A stretch of DNA of 64,000 nucleotides from an uncultured Clostridia bacterium. GTDB lineage: Bacteria > Bacillota > Clostridia > Christensenellales > UBA1242. This document shows positions 1 to 10,029 of the stretch, piece by piece. The stretch's first letter is position 1. The number at the start of each line of letters is the position of its first letter. The notes below the pieces were generated by a model, which saw only the letters and a list, made by a program, of their open reading frames with translations, made no database searches and had not been told where the DNA came from. The DNA is taken from the NCBI GenBank assembly GCA_944362705.1, contig CALVTO010000002.1, forward strand, positions 204,818-268,817, read 5' to 3'. The position numbers and the translations under genes are program-made.

Positions 1-127
1 TGTGTTTTTTGCAGAATGGACAGTATTTTTTTAGTTCAATACGATCTGGATCGTTCTTTTTATTTTTAAAATCGTTATAATTTCTTTGTTTGCATTCTGT
101 GCATTCTAGTGTAATTTTTGTTCTCAT
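1..127 (-). CDS. rpmG: 50S ribosomal protein L33 (partial, C-terminus beyond window)
   Basis: Small protein of the large ribosomal subunit. The 42 visible residues hold two Cys pairs (C9/C12 and C36/C39, CPFC) that form the zinc ribbon of the zinc-binding form of L33, in the usual MRTKITL...[10 protein letters not shown] framework. The start is ATG at 127-125, preceded by an AAGGAAA ribosome binding site. The gene runs off the left edge. In Firmicutes it is normally followed by secE and nusG, which would lie outside the window. It has its own promoter and is separated from tuf by a terminator. Confidence 0.93.
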   Translation of the reverse strand, partial: MRTKITLECTECKQRNYNDFKNKKNDPDRIELKKYCPFCKKH

Positions 128-142
128 AATTTAAATTTTCCT

Positions 143-170
143 TAAAAAAAACTAACACCCGCTTGGTGTT
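143..170 (-). promoter_or_regulatory. 5'-terminal hairpin plus U tract in rpmG leader
   Basis: AACACC (170-165) pairs with GGTGTT (159-154), and eight T follow on the minus strand. The stem begins 2-3 bases after the predicted transcript start. It may be an mRNA-stabilising 5' stem, or a backstop terminator for read-through from tuf. Confidence 0.55.
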
Positions 171-178
171 GCTTTTAT

Positions 179-207
179 AAGATACCACACGCGGACCTTT
201 ATGTCAA
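179..207 (-). promoter_or_regulatory. Sigma-A promoter of rpmG
   Basis: TTGACA (207-202), 17-base spacer, TATCTT (184-179). The predicted transcript start is near 172. Confidence 0.75.
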
Positions 208-349
208 TATTTTACAACCATTTTTTTATTTTTACTTTTTTTCTTGGTACATATTTTTTTCTTTTTTCATAGAAAAAAAGCGATTTTTGTATCATTGCTT
301 TGTTTTATTTTGTATTATAAATCCGTAAAATGTGTTTGTCAATAGGCAT

Positions 350-377
350 AAAAAAAGACTGCAAACGCAGTCTTTTT
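350..377 (-). terminator. Rho-independent terminator of the str operon after tuf
   Basis: GACTGC-GTTT-GCAGTC stem (372-357) followed by a run of T on the minus strand, just after the tuf stop codon. Confidence 0.85.
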
Positions 378-384
378 ATGGTTG

Positions 385-1593
385 TTATTTATCAATTTTA
401 GAAACAACACCAGAACCTACAGTTCTACCACCTTCACGGATAGCGAAGCGTAGACCAACTTCGATGGCGATTGGGGTGATTAGAGTAACTTTCATTTTGG
501 TGTTATCGCCTGGCATAACCATTTCAGTACCAGCAGGAAGTTCGATAGAACCTGTAACGTCGGTTGTTCTGAAATAGAATTGTGGACGATAGTTGTTGAA
601 GAATGGAGTGTGACGACCACCTTCATCTTTTGTTAATACGTAAACTTCAGCTTCGAATTCTGTGTGAGGGGTGATTGAACCTGGTTTGCAAAGTACTTGA
701 CCACGTTCAACATCTGTTCTTTGGATACCACGTAGTAATACACCAATGTTGTAACCAGCAACAGCTTCGTCTAATAATTTACGGAACATTTCGATACCAG
801 TAACGGTAGTGGTTTGTGTTTTCTTGATACCTACGATTTCAACAGAATCACCAAGTTTTAATACACCTCTTTCTACACGACCAGTTGCAACAGTACCACG
901 ACCAGTGATTGTGAATACGTCTTCAATTGGCATTAAGAATGGTTTATCAGCATCTCTTGCTGGTTCTGGAATGTAAGCGTCAACTGCATCTAGTAATTCT
1001 TGAATTGGAGCGAAAGCTGGGTCAGAAACATCTTTACCTGCTTGTGCTGCTTCAATAGCTTGTAATGCAGAACCACGAATGATTGGAGCATTGTCGCCAT
1101 CGAAACCATATTGACTTAATAATTCACGGATTTCCATTTCTACTAAGTCTGCTAATTCTGTGTCGCCACCTAATTGATCCATTTTGTTCATGAATACAAC
1201 GATTTTAGGAACACCAACTTGACGAGCAAGTAGGATGTGTTCACGAGTTTGTGGCATTGGACCATCGGTTGCTGCAACAACTAGGATAGCGCCATCCATT
1301 TGTGCTGCACCAGTGATCATGTTTTTAACATAGTCTGCGTGTCCTGGGCAGTCTACGTGAGCGTAGTGACGATTGTCGGTTTCATATTCAACGTGAGCTG
1401 TGTTGATTGTGATACCTCTTGCTTTTTCTTCTGGTGCTTTATCGATTTCATCATAACGCATTTGTTGTGCTTGACCTTTTTTAGCGCAGTACATAGTGAT
1501 TGCTGCGGTTAAGGTCGTTTTGCCGTGGTCAACGTGGCCGATTGTACCAATGTTAACGTGAGGCTTTTTGCTATCATATTTTTGTTTTGCCAT
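385..1593 (-). CDS. tuf: Elongation factor Tu
   Basis: Delivers aminoacyl-tRNA to the ribosomal A site as a GTP complex. The 402-aa protein shows the full G domain: P-loop GHVDHGKTT near residue 19, DCPGHADY switch II, NKMD specificity motif, then beta-barrel domains II and III ending [10 protein letters not shown]. Length is slightly above the usual 394-400. It is the last gene of the str operon, 36 bases behind fusA, with a GGAGAAT ribosome binding site and a terminator directly downstream. Confidence 0.99.
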   Translation of the reverse strand: MAKQKYDSKKPHVNIGTIGHVDHGKTTLTAAITMYCAKKGQAQQMRYDEIDKAPEEKARGITINTAHVEYETDNRHYAHVDCPGHADYVKNMITGAAQMDGAILVVAATDGPMPQTREHILLARQVGVPKIVVFMNKMDQLGGDTELADLVEMEIRELLSQYGFDGDNAPIIRGSALQAIEAAQAGKDVSDPAFAPIQELLDAVDAYIPEPARDADKPFLMPIEDVFTITGRGTVATGRVERGVLKLGDSVEIVGIKKTQTTTVTGIEMFRKLLDEAVAGYNIGVLLRGIQRTDVERGQVLCKPGSITPHTEFEAEVYVLTKDEGGRHTPFFNNYRPQFYFRTTDVTGSIELPAGTEMVMPGDNTKMKVTLITPIAIEVGLRFAIREGGRTVGSGVVSKIDK

Positions 1594-1629
1594 TTTTTAT
1601 ATTCTCCTTTTTATTTATTTTTTTATTGC

Positions 1630-3708
1630 TTATTTTTTATCTGCGCGCTCGCCCATGATTTTTTCAGCAACGTTACGTGGAACTTCAGCATAATGTGAAG
1701 GTTGCATTGTAAAGTTACCTCTACCTTGGGTTTTGCTTCGTAAGTCAGAAATGTAACCAAACATTTCTGCTAGCGGAATTTCCGCTCTTATGGTTTGCAT
1801 GCCCGATTTTGACATCGTACCTTGCAAATTACCACGACGTTTGGACACGTCTCCCATAACATCGCCCAAATATTGATCTGGAACGACAATTTCTACCTTC
1901 ATGATTGGTTCTAGTAGCACTGGATCTGCTTTGCGGCAACCATCTTTAAATGCCATTGATGCAGCAATTTTGAAGGCCATTTCTGAGGAGTCAACCTCGT
2001 GGTAAGAACCATCGACAACCGTAGCTTTAAAGTCTACAGTTTCGAAGCCTGCTAAGACACCGCTTAAGCGAGCTTCTTGTATACCTTTGTCGACTGCTGG
2101 GATGTATTCTTTTGGAATAGACCCGCCGACCGTTTTATCTTCGAATTGATATCCTTTACCTGGTTCTAGTGGTTCTAATTCTACGATACAGTGACCATAT
2201 TGACCTTTACCACCAGATTGTTTGATGTATTTACCTTCGGAACGAACAGGTTTACGTATGGTTTCACGGTAAGCAACCTGTGGCGCACCTACGTTACATT
2301 CTACTTTATACTCGCGACGCATGCGGTCTACAATGATATCTAGGTGTAATTCACCCATACCTGAAATAATGGTTTGACCTGTTTCGGTATTGGTTTCACG
2401 CCTAAATGATGGATCTTCTTCGGCAAGTTTAGAAAGCGCATTTGCCATTTTTTCTTGGTCTGCTTTTGTTTTTGGTTCTACAGCAACCGAAATAACTGGT
2501 TCTGGGAAGTCCATACTTTCAAGAACGATTGGATGTTTTTCATCGCAAAGTGTATCACCTGTTGTGGTATCTTTTAAACCGACAATAGCTATAATATCAC
2601 CTGCGTAAGCATCTTGTTCTTCGGTACGTGAGTTAGCGTGCATACGAACTAAACGCCCAATACGTTCTTTTTTATCTTTACTTGCGTTATAAACGTAAGA
2701 ACCTGCTTCAATTTTACCGCTATACACACGGAAGAATGTAAGTGTACCAAATGGGTCTTTGGCTATTTTAAATGCTAAACCTGCAAATGGTTCTGTATCG
2801 CTTGTATGACGCACATCTTCTTTGCCTGTTTCTGGGTTAATACCTTTAACTGGTGGAATATCTAGTGGACTTGGGAAATAATCAACAACGGCATCTAGCA
2901 GTGGTTGAATACCTTTGTTTTTATAAGATGAACCACACATAACTGGTGTTAAAGATAGACTTATTGTACCTTTACGGATACCGCGTTTCATTTCTTCTAC
3001 GGTAAAGTCTTCACCGTTGAAATATTTTTCTAATAACGCATCGTCTGTTTCGGCAACTGCCTCTACAAGTTTTGTACGATATTCATCAGCTAAATCTTTC
3101 ATATCGGCTGGAATTTCACGAATTTCCATTCTTTCGCCTTTATCATCTAAATAATAAATAGCGTTCATGTTGACTAAGTCTACCAACCCTACAAAGCTAT
3201 CTTCTTTACCGATAGGTAGTTGTAGTGGTACAGCATTTGCGCCTAATTGTTCTTTTAATTGGTAAACAGCATCGTAGAAATCGGCACCTAATGTATCCAT
3301 TTTGTTAATGTAAGCAATACGAGGAACGCCGTATTTATCTGCTTGGTTCCAAACGGTGATAGATTGTGCTTGTACACCTTCTTTAGCGGTAAACAACTCA
3401 ATAGCGCCATCTAGAACTTTTAAGCTACGTTCTACTTCAATGGTAAAATCGACGTGGCCCGGGGTATCGATAATATTGATTTTATGATTTTTCCAACGCG
3501 TGGTGGTGGCCGCAGACGTGATGGTGATACCACGTTCTTGTTCTTGCGCCATCCAGTCCATGGTGGCTTGACCATCGTGCACTTCACCTATTTTGTGAGA
3601 TTTACCTGTGTAATACAAAATACGTTCTGTGGTAGTGGTTTTGCCCGCGTCGATATGAGCCATAATACCAATATTTCTAATTTTTTGTAACTCAATATCT
3701 CTTGGCAT
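1630..3708 (-). CDS. fusA: Elongation factor G
   Basis: Ribosomal translocase GTPase. At 692 aa it has the family's normal length. P-loop [10 protein letters not shown] lies at residues 17-26, followed by the DTPGHVDF switch II motif, the NKMD motif and domains III-V. The start has a CAGGAGAAA ribosome binding site. It is the third gene of the str operon. The 121-base space to rpsG holds an inverted repeat (3741-3775). Confidence 0.99.
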   Translation of the reverse strand: MPRDIELQKIRNIGIMAHIDAGKTTTTERILYYTGKSHKIGEVHDGQATMDWMAQEQERGITITSAATTTRWKNHKINIIDTPGHVDFTIEVERSLKVLDGAIELFTAKEGVQAQSITVWNQADKYGVPRIAYINKMDTLGADFYDAVYQLKEQLGANAVPLQLPIGKEDSFVGLVDLVNMNAIYYLDDKGERMEIREIPADMKDLADEYRTKLVEAVAETDDALLEKYFNGEDFTVEEMKRGIRKGTISLSLTPVMCGSSYKNKGIQPLLDAVVDYFPSPLDIPPVKGINPETGKEDVRHTSDTEPFAGLAFKIAKDPFGTLTFFRVYSGKIEAGSYVYNASKDKKERIGRLVRMHANSRTEEQDAYAGDIIAIVGLKDTTTGDTLCDEKHPIVLESMDFPEPVISVAVEPKTKADQEKMANALSKLAEEDPSFRRETNTETGQTIISGMGELHLDIIVDRMRREYKVECNVGAPQVAYRETIRKPVRSEGKYIKQSGGKGQYGHCIVELEPLEPGKGYQFEDKTVGGSIPKEYIPAVDKGIQEARLSGVLAGFETVDFKATVVDGSYHEVDSSEMAFKIAASMAFKDGCRKADPVLLEPIMKVEIVVPDQYLGDVMGDVSKRRGNLQGTMSKSGMQTIRAEIPLAEMFGYISDLRSKTQGRGNFTMQPSHYAEVPRNVAEKIMGERADKK

Positions 3709-3740
3709 AAATTTCTCCTGACAAAAAGTTTATGTAAAGT

Positions 3741-3775
3741 AAGGGTAAGTAAAGTTTGCCCTTAAACTTACCCTT
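3741..3775 (-). promoter_or_regulatory. Inverted repeat between rpsG and fusA
   Basis: Perfect 10-base arms AAGGGTAAGT (3741-3750) and ACTTACCCTT (3766-3775) flank a 15-base loop. No T tract follows, so it is not a simple terminator. It could be a partial terminator, a processing site, or an S7-type translational control element. Confidence 0.5.
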
Positions 3776-3829
3776 TTAGTATATGGCAAATTTAAAAATT
3801 TTCCAAATGTTTTTAGGCATATTTTAAAA

Positions 3830-4315
<486 letters not shown>

Positions 4316-4349
4316 TTAGTTTGGGATCGGTTGAAAGTTCATCCGATAA

Positions 4350-4721
4350 TTATTTAGGCATTTTAGCGCCATATTTACTTCTGGCTTGTTTACGGTTTTT
4401 AACACCTGCTGTATCTAACGTACCACGAATAATGTGATAACGTACACCTGGTAAGTCTTTCACTCTTCCGCCACGGATAAGAACAACAGAGTGCTCTTGC
4501 AAGTTGTGACCAATACCTGGAATGTATACAGTACCTTCCATACGGTTTGACAAACGAACTCTGGCTATTTTACGAAGTGCAGAGTTTGGTTTTTTAGGTG
4601 ATGTGGTTGTAACAGAAAGACATACACCTCTTTTTTGTGGACATTCGTCCAAAATAGGTGACATAGATAGTTTTTCTTGTTTCTGTCTACCGTGCCTAAT
4701 AAGTTGGTTAATCGTTGGCAT
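4350..4721 (-). CDS. rpsL: 30S ribosomal protein S12
   Basis: Decoding-centre protein of the small subunit. 123 aa starting [12 protein letters not shown]; an upstream in-frame ATG was rejected because AGGAGG lies just ahead of this start and S12 proteins begin here. The [10 protein letters not shown] segment carries the lysine where streptomycin-resistance changes arise, and it is wild type. First gene of the str operon. Confidence 0.98.
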   Translation of the reverse strand: MPTINQLIRHGRQKQEKLSMSPILDECPQKRGVCLSVTTTSPKKPNSALRKIARVRLSNRMEGTVYIPGIGHNLQEHSVVLIRGGRVKDLPGVRYHIIRGTLDTAGVKNRKQARSKYGAKMPK

Positions 4722-4819
4722 AATGTACCTCCTACTTTTTTGGATGAATTTCCCCTGCCCCAAGAGGAAACTCTTAGATATTTTTTTACGAACTTTTGAC
4801 ACACCGAAATAAAATTCTT

Positions 4820-4857
4820 AAAAAAATACCCAAACATAGCATTCTATGCTTGGATAT
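4820..4857 (-). terminator. Terminator of the upstream gene pair, overlapping the str promoter
   Basis: Fourteen-pair stem (4857-4844 with 4839-4826, loop AATG) followed by a run of T on the minus strand. It ends the transcript of the genes at 4895-5869. RNA started at the str promoter would contain only the inner CATAG/CTATG part of the stem. Confidence 0.75.
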
Positions 4858-4885
4858 TCTATCATTTTTTATGAAGATTTGTCAA
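4856..4885 (-). promoter_or_regulatory. Sigma-A promoter of the str operon
   Basis: TTGACA (4885-4880), 18-base spacer, TAGAAT (4861-4856). Start predicted near 4849, inside the hairpin at 4826-4857. Confidence 0.75.
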
Positions 4886-4894
4886 TAACTTTTA

Positions 4895-5437
4895 TTAGAT
4901 TTCATCTTCTTTCTGTGCAAAATTCTTTTTATTTTTTATAAAGCCAATTTTATACTCAATTTTTTTGATTTTACCTATTTTAGGCGCGTATTCCATAGGT
5001 ATGCGACTTTCTATGGTACGCAAAATTTCTTTATATGCGTTTTTAGGTAACTCGTATTCAAACATATACCCCATTTTTTGTATATCTACACCGAGTAGTG
5101 CGCCATATTCTTTTAATTTCGCGTAATCTGTTTTTGCGCGATATTCTTCAATAGCAAACCTTATAACTTCAACAACATTTGCTAAATTTTCAGGGCGAAT
5201 ATTTTTTGTAATACGTTTTACTTTTTTCTTTAATTTACGTGGTAACACATCTTGCAACGCAGTAAGTGCCGTGTAAAATTCTAACTCGTTAAGTTCATCT
5301 TTAATGCGCAAGGTATAAGAAACCACTTCGTATGCGCCAACGCGTTTTGTGTATTCGTAATTGGAATACGTTTCGTCGGTATTTACAAGCTTCCAGCCCA
5401 TGGTTAAGGCTAAATCGTGCAATTTATTTTTCGCCAT
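4895..5437 (-). CDS. Uncharacterised 180-aa soluble protein
   Basis: Family not recognised. The product is soluble and charged, with no signal peptide or membrane segment. The first half has a beta-rich YEYTKRVGAYEVVSYTLRIK region; the second half is Lys/Glu-rich and helical. It begins 6 bases after the stop of the gene at 5444-5869, so the two are co-transcribed from the promoter at 5944-5972. They sit between rpoC/hicB and the str operon, a place often used by lineage-specific genes. Function unknown. Confidence 0.7.
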   Translation of the reverse strand: MAKNKLHDLALTMGWKLVNTDETYSNYEYTKRVGAYEVVSYTLRIKDELNELEFYTALTALQDVLPRKLKKKVKRITKNIRPENLANVVEVIRFAIEEYRAKTDYAKLKEYGALLGVDIQKMGYMFEYELPKNAYKEILRTIESRIPMEYAPKIGKIKKIEYKIGFIKNKKNFAQKEDEI

Positions 5438-5443
5438 ATGCGC

Positions 5444-5869
5444 CTATCTCCCGCGTTGCGATGTTTGTAGTTTTTCTTGCAAAGAAACCAAAAATGCATC
5501 TTCTTTTGTTTGCGCAACTTGTTGTATATAGCGTTCTGCCTCTTGTAGGCACGCTTCATCTACATTTTGTTGCATGGTTTTGGTAATATCCTTTTCTAAA
5601 ATACGGATCATTTCTTCTTCGGTAGCAACCGACAAAGCTTCTTCGTAGTCTTTTGCAATATTTGCCACAAAGTCAACAATACATGTTGTAGAATCTTTGC
5701 TTGTTGGCACAACAACCAAAGATTGAATATCGTTGTTTTTTAATAGAACGAATTGCGGTTCATTCTTTTTTTCAGCACCGATAGTGCCGACATCGTAAAG
5801 CTGATAGCCTTTTAATAAAGCATTAACCATTGATTTATTGATAATGTTTGTAAACTGTGATTTTTGCAT
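5444..5869 (-). CDS. Uncharacterised 141-aa soluble protein
   Basis: Family not recognised. The start MQKSQFTNIINKS was chosen because AAGGAG lies at the right distance; a longer in-frame opening upstream has no ribosome binding site and would read through the leader hairpin. The middle contains the beta segment FVLLKNNDIQSLVVVPTS; the C-terminal half is helical and Gln/Glu-rich. First gene of a two-gene operon with the 180-aa gene. Confidence 0.7.
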   Translation of the reverse strand: MQKSQFTNIINKSMVNALLKGYQLYDVGTIGAEKKNEPQFVLLKNNDIQSLVVVPTSKDSTTCIVDFVANIAKDYEEALSVATEEEMIRILEKDITKTMQQNVDEACLQEAERYIQQVAQTKEDAFLVSLQEKLQTSQRGR

Positions 5870-5943
5870 TGAATTTTTCTCCTTACTTGTAACAATAAAC
5901 CCCCAAATACATAAAAACACAGGTGTGGTTTTTATCTATACTT

Positions 5944-5972
5944 ATAGTACCATGAAACAAGTGTTTTGTAAA
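5944..5972 (-). promoter_or_regulatory. Sigma-A promoter of the two-gene unknown operon
   Basis: TTTACA (5972-5967), 17-base spacer, TACTAT (5949-5944). The leader carries a short AAAAAC/GTTTTT hairpin just after the predicted start. Confidence 0.7.
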
Positions 5973-6004
5973 TATTATTTTTAAAAATTTTTACGTGTTT
6001 TTTT

Positions 6005-6031
6005 AAAAAAAGCAACCCAAACGGCTTGCTT
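6005..6031 (-). terminator. Terminator of the HicB-like gene
   Basis: AAGCAA (6031-6026) pairs with TTGCTT (6015-6010), and a T run follows on the minus strand. Confidence 0.7.
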
Positions 6032-6044
6032 ATTTTTTGCATTT

Positions 6045-6368
6045 TTATTCCACAATTTGCGCCAAGAAGGCAGAGTAATTGGTGACGGGTTTTAGTTCAC
6101 CTTCCCCCACATTTACCTGAACATCGACTAACAATACCGTACGATTTTTATGCAATTGCGAAACCATGTCAAAACTTGTAGCATCGGCACAAGATTGGTT
6201 TAGTTTTGCCGCTAAGTTTACATAAGATTGCAACGTACTTTTAGATGCCATATATACATCTTCAACAGTTGTGCCACTAGCTAAAATATTTAGATCTGGA
6301 AAAAGCGATGTATAAGAAGCATCGACCGCATCGAAATACACAACCATAGGGTAAAGATAGGTTTTCAT
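6045..6368 (-). CDS. HicB-like antitoxin-fold protein, orphan
   Basis: 107 aa. The N-terminal half (MKTYLYPMVVYFDAVDASYT, then FPDLNILASGTTVEDVYMAS) matches the HicB-type ribonuclease-H-like fold, where a strand, a short turn and a helix carry the F-PDL and A-E-A signatures. In hicAB systems HicB neutralises the HicA mRNA interferase. No HicA ORF, and no helix-turn-helix or ribbon-helix-helix tail, is visible here, so this is an orphan or repurposed HicB. It has its own promoter and terminator. Confidence 0.65.
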   Translation of the reverse strand: MKTYLYPMVVYFDAVDASYTSLFPDLNILASGTTVEDVYMASKSTLQSYVNLAAKLNQSCADATSFDMVSQLHKNRTVLLVDVQVNVGEGELKPVTNYSAFLAQIVE

Positions 6369-6399
6369 ATTGCCGCCCCTTTATATTTTTCTTTATTTT

Positions 6400-6428
6400 A
6401 CTATAACACAGCCTTTTTTTCTTGTAAA
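6400..6428 (-). promoter_or_regulatory. Sigma-A promoter of the HicB-like gene
   Basis: TTTACA (6428-6423), 17-base spacer, TATAGT (6405-6400). Confidence 0.65.
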
Positions 6429-6449
6429 ATAAATTTTGAAAATATCATA

Positions 6450-6476
6450 AAAAAAGCGCAAAGAACTTCTTTGCAC
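6450..6476 (-). terminator. Terminator of rpoBC
   Basis: GCAAAG (6474-6469 on the minus strand) pairs with CTTTGC (6463-6458), followed by GC and seven T, directly after rpoC. Confidence 0.85.
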
Positions 6477-6490
6477 TTTTGTTTTTGACA

Positions 6491-9400
6491 TTATTCAGCA
6501 ATATTTTCAGGTTTTTCTTCTTTTTGCACCATTGGAACTAGCTCACGGTATCTACGTAAACCGGTACCTGCTGGTATAAGTTTACCAATAATAACGTTTT
6601 CTTTTAGACCAATAAGTGGATCTATCTTACATTTTACTGCTGCATCGGTAAGCACACGTACAGTTTCTTGGAAGGAAGCTGCTGCCAAGAATGAATCGGT
6701 TGCAAGGGCTGCTTTTGTAATGCTTAGCACTACACGTTTTGCCGTTGCTGGTTCGCCACCTTCGGCAAGAACTCTTTCGTTTTCTTCTTCGTAGTGCGTA
6801 ATATCTACCAAGTCGCCCGGAAGTAAATCGGTGCTACCAGATTCTTCAATTTTTACCTTACGCAACATTTGGCGAATGATAATTTCTAGGTGTTTATCGT
6901 TAACTTCAACACCCGCTTTTTTATACACATTTAATACTTCACGCATCATGTAATCTTGAACGCCTTTTACCCCGCGTGTTTTTAAAATATCGGCTGGGTT
7001 TAAAGGACCTTCGGTAAGCGGTGTGCCTGGTTCTACTTTATCATTTACCATAACTTTAAATTTAGGGTTATATGGTGTATCGTACGTTACTTCTACACCT
7101 TCGGCATCGCGAATGACAATTTTTTGTTTAGCTTCATCTTCGCTGACAACGGTACCTGCGATTTCAGAAACAACCGCAACACCACGTGGTTTACGCGCTT
7201 CAAAAATTTCTTCAACACGAGGAAGACCTTGCGTGATATCGGAAGCTGATGCGGAACCACCAGACTGGAAGACTTTCATGGTTAACTGTGTACCAGGTTC
7301 ACCGATAGATTGTGCAGCAATAATACCTACTGCTTCACCCACCTCAACCTTTTCACGGCTTGCCATATTTCTACCATAACATTTTGCACATACACCATTT
7401 TTGCTTTTGCAGGTAAATACGGTACGAATTTGTACAGTTTTAATACCTGCGTCTTCAATGGCTTTCGCTTGCGCTTGTGAAATCATAGTATTTAGCGGAA
7501 CAATAACTTCACCTGTGGTTGGGTGAATAACATCTTCAGCTGTGTAGCGCCCAACAATACGTTCCGCTAATGTTTCTACATCTGGAATAGCCGAAATTGG
7601 CATACCTTTTACTTTTTCACCTAAAGACTCAAAGCAATCGTCTTCTTTAACAATAACATCTTGTGCAACATCGACCAAACGACGGGTTAAGTAACCTGCG
7701 TCGGCAGTTTTAAGCGCTTTATCGACCATACCTTTACGTCCACCACGTGTTTGAATAAAGTATTCAATAACGCTTAGACCATCTTTATAAGAAGAACGAA
7801 TTGGAACTTCGATAATTTTACCGCTAGTTGCTACCTGCAAACCTACCAAACCAGAAAGTTGTGTCATTTGGGAAGCACTACCACGAGCACCGGAATCAAC
7901 CATGATTTTTAATGGGTTGCCTTCTTCGTATGCGCTCATGGTTTGTTGTTCCATTTGCGTATTGCAAAGGTTCCATACATCAAATAGTTTGTTGCTCTTT
8001 TCTTCTGGAGTAATTAAACCTCTACGGAATTGTTTATCTACTTCGATAGCCTTTACGTTTGCTTCGTCGATAATTTTTGCTTTATCGGCAGCTTCACGAA
8101 TATCGAATAAGCATGCCGTTAAGCAAGATTTAGTAGAGTATTTGTACCCTGTATCTTTAATATTATCGAGTAGTTTTGCTGTTTCGGTTGCGCCGTATCG
8201 ATCGTAACAAGCTTTAATAATTTTTTTAATTTGTTTTTTACCAACGGTAAAGTTAACTTCTAAATCTAACATATCCATATCGGTGTTTCTTGGAACAAAC
8301 CCTAAACCCTGTGGAATGATGCGGTTAAAGATAACACGGCCAATGGTGGTATCAATAATTTTAGAAAGTTGTTTACCGTTAATTTCTTTACTTACACGAA
8401 TTTTTACAGGCGCACGTAAAGAAATTTTACCAGATTCGTATGCCATAACAGCTTCATCTGGATCTTTAAACACTTTGCCAGCGCCTTTGCCTTTTTCATC
8501 AACCATAGTGATGTAATAGTTACCTAAAATCATATCTTGTGTAGGTACGGTAATAGGTTCGCCATCGGCAAGTTTTAAAATGTTGTTAGAAGCAAGCATT
8601 AAAAATTTTGCTTCAGCTTGTGCTTCTAAAGACAATGGAACGTGAACAGCCATTTGGTCACCGTCGAAGTCGGCACCGAACGCGGTACAAGTTAATGGGT
8701 GCAATTTCATTGCACGGCCTTCAATAAGTACGGGTTCGAATGCTTGAATACCTAAGCGGTGCAAGGTTGGTGCACGGTTTAGTAATACTGGATGGTCTTT
8801 TATAACTTCTTCTAACACATCCCATACGGCAGGACGTGCGCGTTCTACCATACGTTTTGCACTTTTAATATTGTGCGTTAAGTTTAAATCTACCAATTTT
8901 TTCATAACAAATGGTTTAAATAACTCTAACGCCATTTCTTTTGGTAAACCACATTGATAAATTTTAAGGTTTGGACCTACAACGATAACGGAACGACCGG
9001 AATAATCGACACGTTTACCAAGTAGGTTTTGACGGAAACGACCTTGTTTACCACGAAGCATGCCAGAAAGCGATTTTAAATCACGGTTGCCTGGGCCAGA
9101 AATAGCTTTACCACGGCGACCATTATCAATTAAAGCATCAACGGCTTCTTGTAACATACGTTTTTCGTTACGTATGATGATATCTGGCGCGCCAAGTTCC
9201 ATAAGTTTTTTCAAGCGGTTATTTCGGTTAATAACGCGACGATACAAATCATTTAAATCGCTGGTTGCAAAGCGACCGCCATCTAGCGGTACCATTGGAC
9301 GCAATTCTGGTGGAAGCACTGGAAGTACGTCTAGAATCATCCATTCTGGACGGGTGCCGTTTTTACGGAAAGATTCCATAATTTCTAGGCGCTTAGATGC

Positions 9401-10018
9401 TTTTAATTTCTTTTGACCTTTAGAAGTATCTACAATTTTCTTTAATTCTTTTGCTTCGGCTTCTACATCTATTTTCATTAAAAGCTCTTTAATAACTTCT
9501 GCACCCATGCCCGCTTTAAAGCTTTTTTCACCATATTGTTCAAGTGCTTCACGGTATTCTCTATCGTTTAATAGTTGCTTTTCTTCAAATGGTGATGTAC
9601 CTGGATCGGTAACGATATAGGAGGTAAAGTATAAAACTTGCTCTAATGCCTTTACAGACATATCTAGCACGGTGCCAATACGACTTGGTACACCTTTAAA
9701 GTACCAAATGTGCGAAACCGGAGATACAAGTTCTATATGCCCCATACGTTCACGACGCACTTTAGCGCGAGTTACTTCTACGCCACATTTATCACAAATA
9801 ACGCCTTTATAACGTATTTTTTTGTATTTTCCACAATGACATTCCCAGTCTTTGGTTGGCCCGAAAATTCGTTCGCAGAATAAACCATCTCTTTCTGGTT
9901 TTTGCGTACGATAGTTGATGGTTTCTGGTTTGGTTACCTCACCATACGACCACTCTCTAATTTTTTCAGGACTTGCAATGCCAATTTTCATGGAATCGAA
10001 ATTGTTTAATTCAAACAT
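6491..10018 (-). CDS. rpoC: DNA-directed RNA polymerase subunit beta'
   Basis: Catalytic core subunit of RNA polymerase. 1175 aa, typical of Firmicutes. It shows the N-terminal zinc finger CHCGKYKK...CDKCG, the active-site motif [16 protein letters not shown] whose three Asp bind catalytic magnesium, and the second zinc site [13 protein letters not shown]. The ribosome binding site AGGAGG overlaps the rpoB stop codon, 11 bases upstream, so the two subunits are translationally linked. Terminator follows. Confidence 0.99.
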   Translation of the reverse strand: MFELNNFDSMKIGIASPEKIREWSYGEVTKPETINYRTQKPERDGLFCERIFGPTKDWECHCGKYKKIRYKGVICDKCGVEVTRAKVRRERMGHIELVSPVSHIWYFKGVPSRIGTVLDMSVKALEQVLYFTSYIVTDPGTSPFEEKQLLNDREYREALEQYGEKSFKAGMGAEVIKELLMKIDVEAEAKELKKIVDTSKGQKKLKASKRLEIMESFRKNGTRPEWMILDVLPVLPPELRPMVPLDGGRFATSDLNDLYRRVINRNNRLKKLMELGAPDIIIRNEKRMLQEAVDALIDNGRRGKAISGPGNRDLKSLSGMLRGKQGRFRQNLLGKRVDYSGRSVIVVGPNLKIYQCGLPKEMALELFKPFVMKKLVDLNLTHNIKSAKRMVERARPAVWDVLEEVIKDHPVLLNRAPTLHRLGIQAFEPVLIEGRAMKLHPLTCTAFGADFDGDQMAVHVPLSLEAQAEAKFLMLASNNILKLADGEPITVPTQDMILGNYYITMVDEKGKGAGKVFKDPDEAVMAYESGKISLRAPVKIRVSKEINGKQLSKIIDTTIGRVIFNRIIPQGLGFVPRNTDMDMLDLEVNFTVGKKQIKKIIKACYDRYGATETAKLLDNIKDTGYKYSTKSCLTACLFDIREAADKAKIIDEANVKAIEVDKQFRRGLITPEEKSNKLFDVWNLCNTQMEQQTMSAYEEGNPLKIMVDSGARGSASQMTQLSGLVGLQVATSGKIIEVPIRSSYKDGLSVIEYFIQTRGGRKGMVDKALKTADAGYLTRRLVDVAQDVIVKEDDCFESLGEKVKGMPISAIPDVETLAERIVGRYTAEDVIHPTTGEVIVPLNTMISQAQAKAIEDAGIKTVQIRTVFTCKSKNGVCAKCYGRNMASREKVEVGEAVGIIAAQSIGEPGTQLTMKVFQSGGSASASDITQGLPRVEEIFEARKPRGVAVVSEIAGTVVSEDEAKQKIVIRDAEGVEVTYDTPYNPKFKVMVNDKVEPGTPLTEGPLNPADILKTRGVKGVQDYMMREVLNVYKKAGVEVNDKHLEIIIRQMLRKVKIEESGSTDLLPGDLVDITHYEEENERVLAEGGEPATAKRVVLSITKAALATDSFLAAASFQETVRVLTDAAVKCKIDPLIGLKENVIIGKLIPAGTGLRRYRELVPMVQKEEKPENIAE

Positions 10019-10029
10019 TACCTATCCTC

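Noticed and set aside
4722..4837. N-terminal extension of S12
   Set aside because: The extended frame has no ribosome site and begins in the terminator/promoter zone; S12 starts at MPTINQL.
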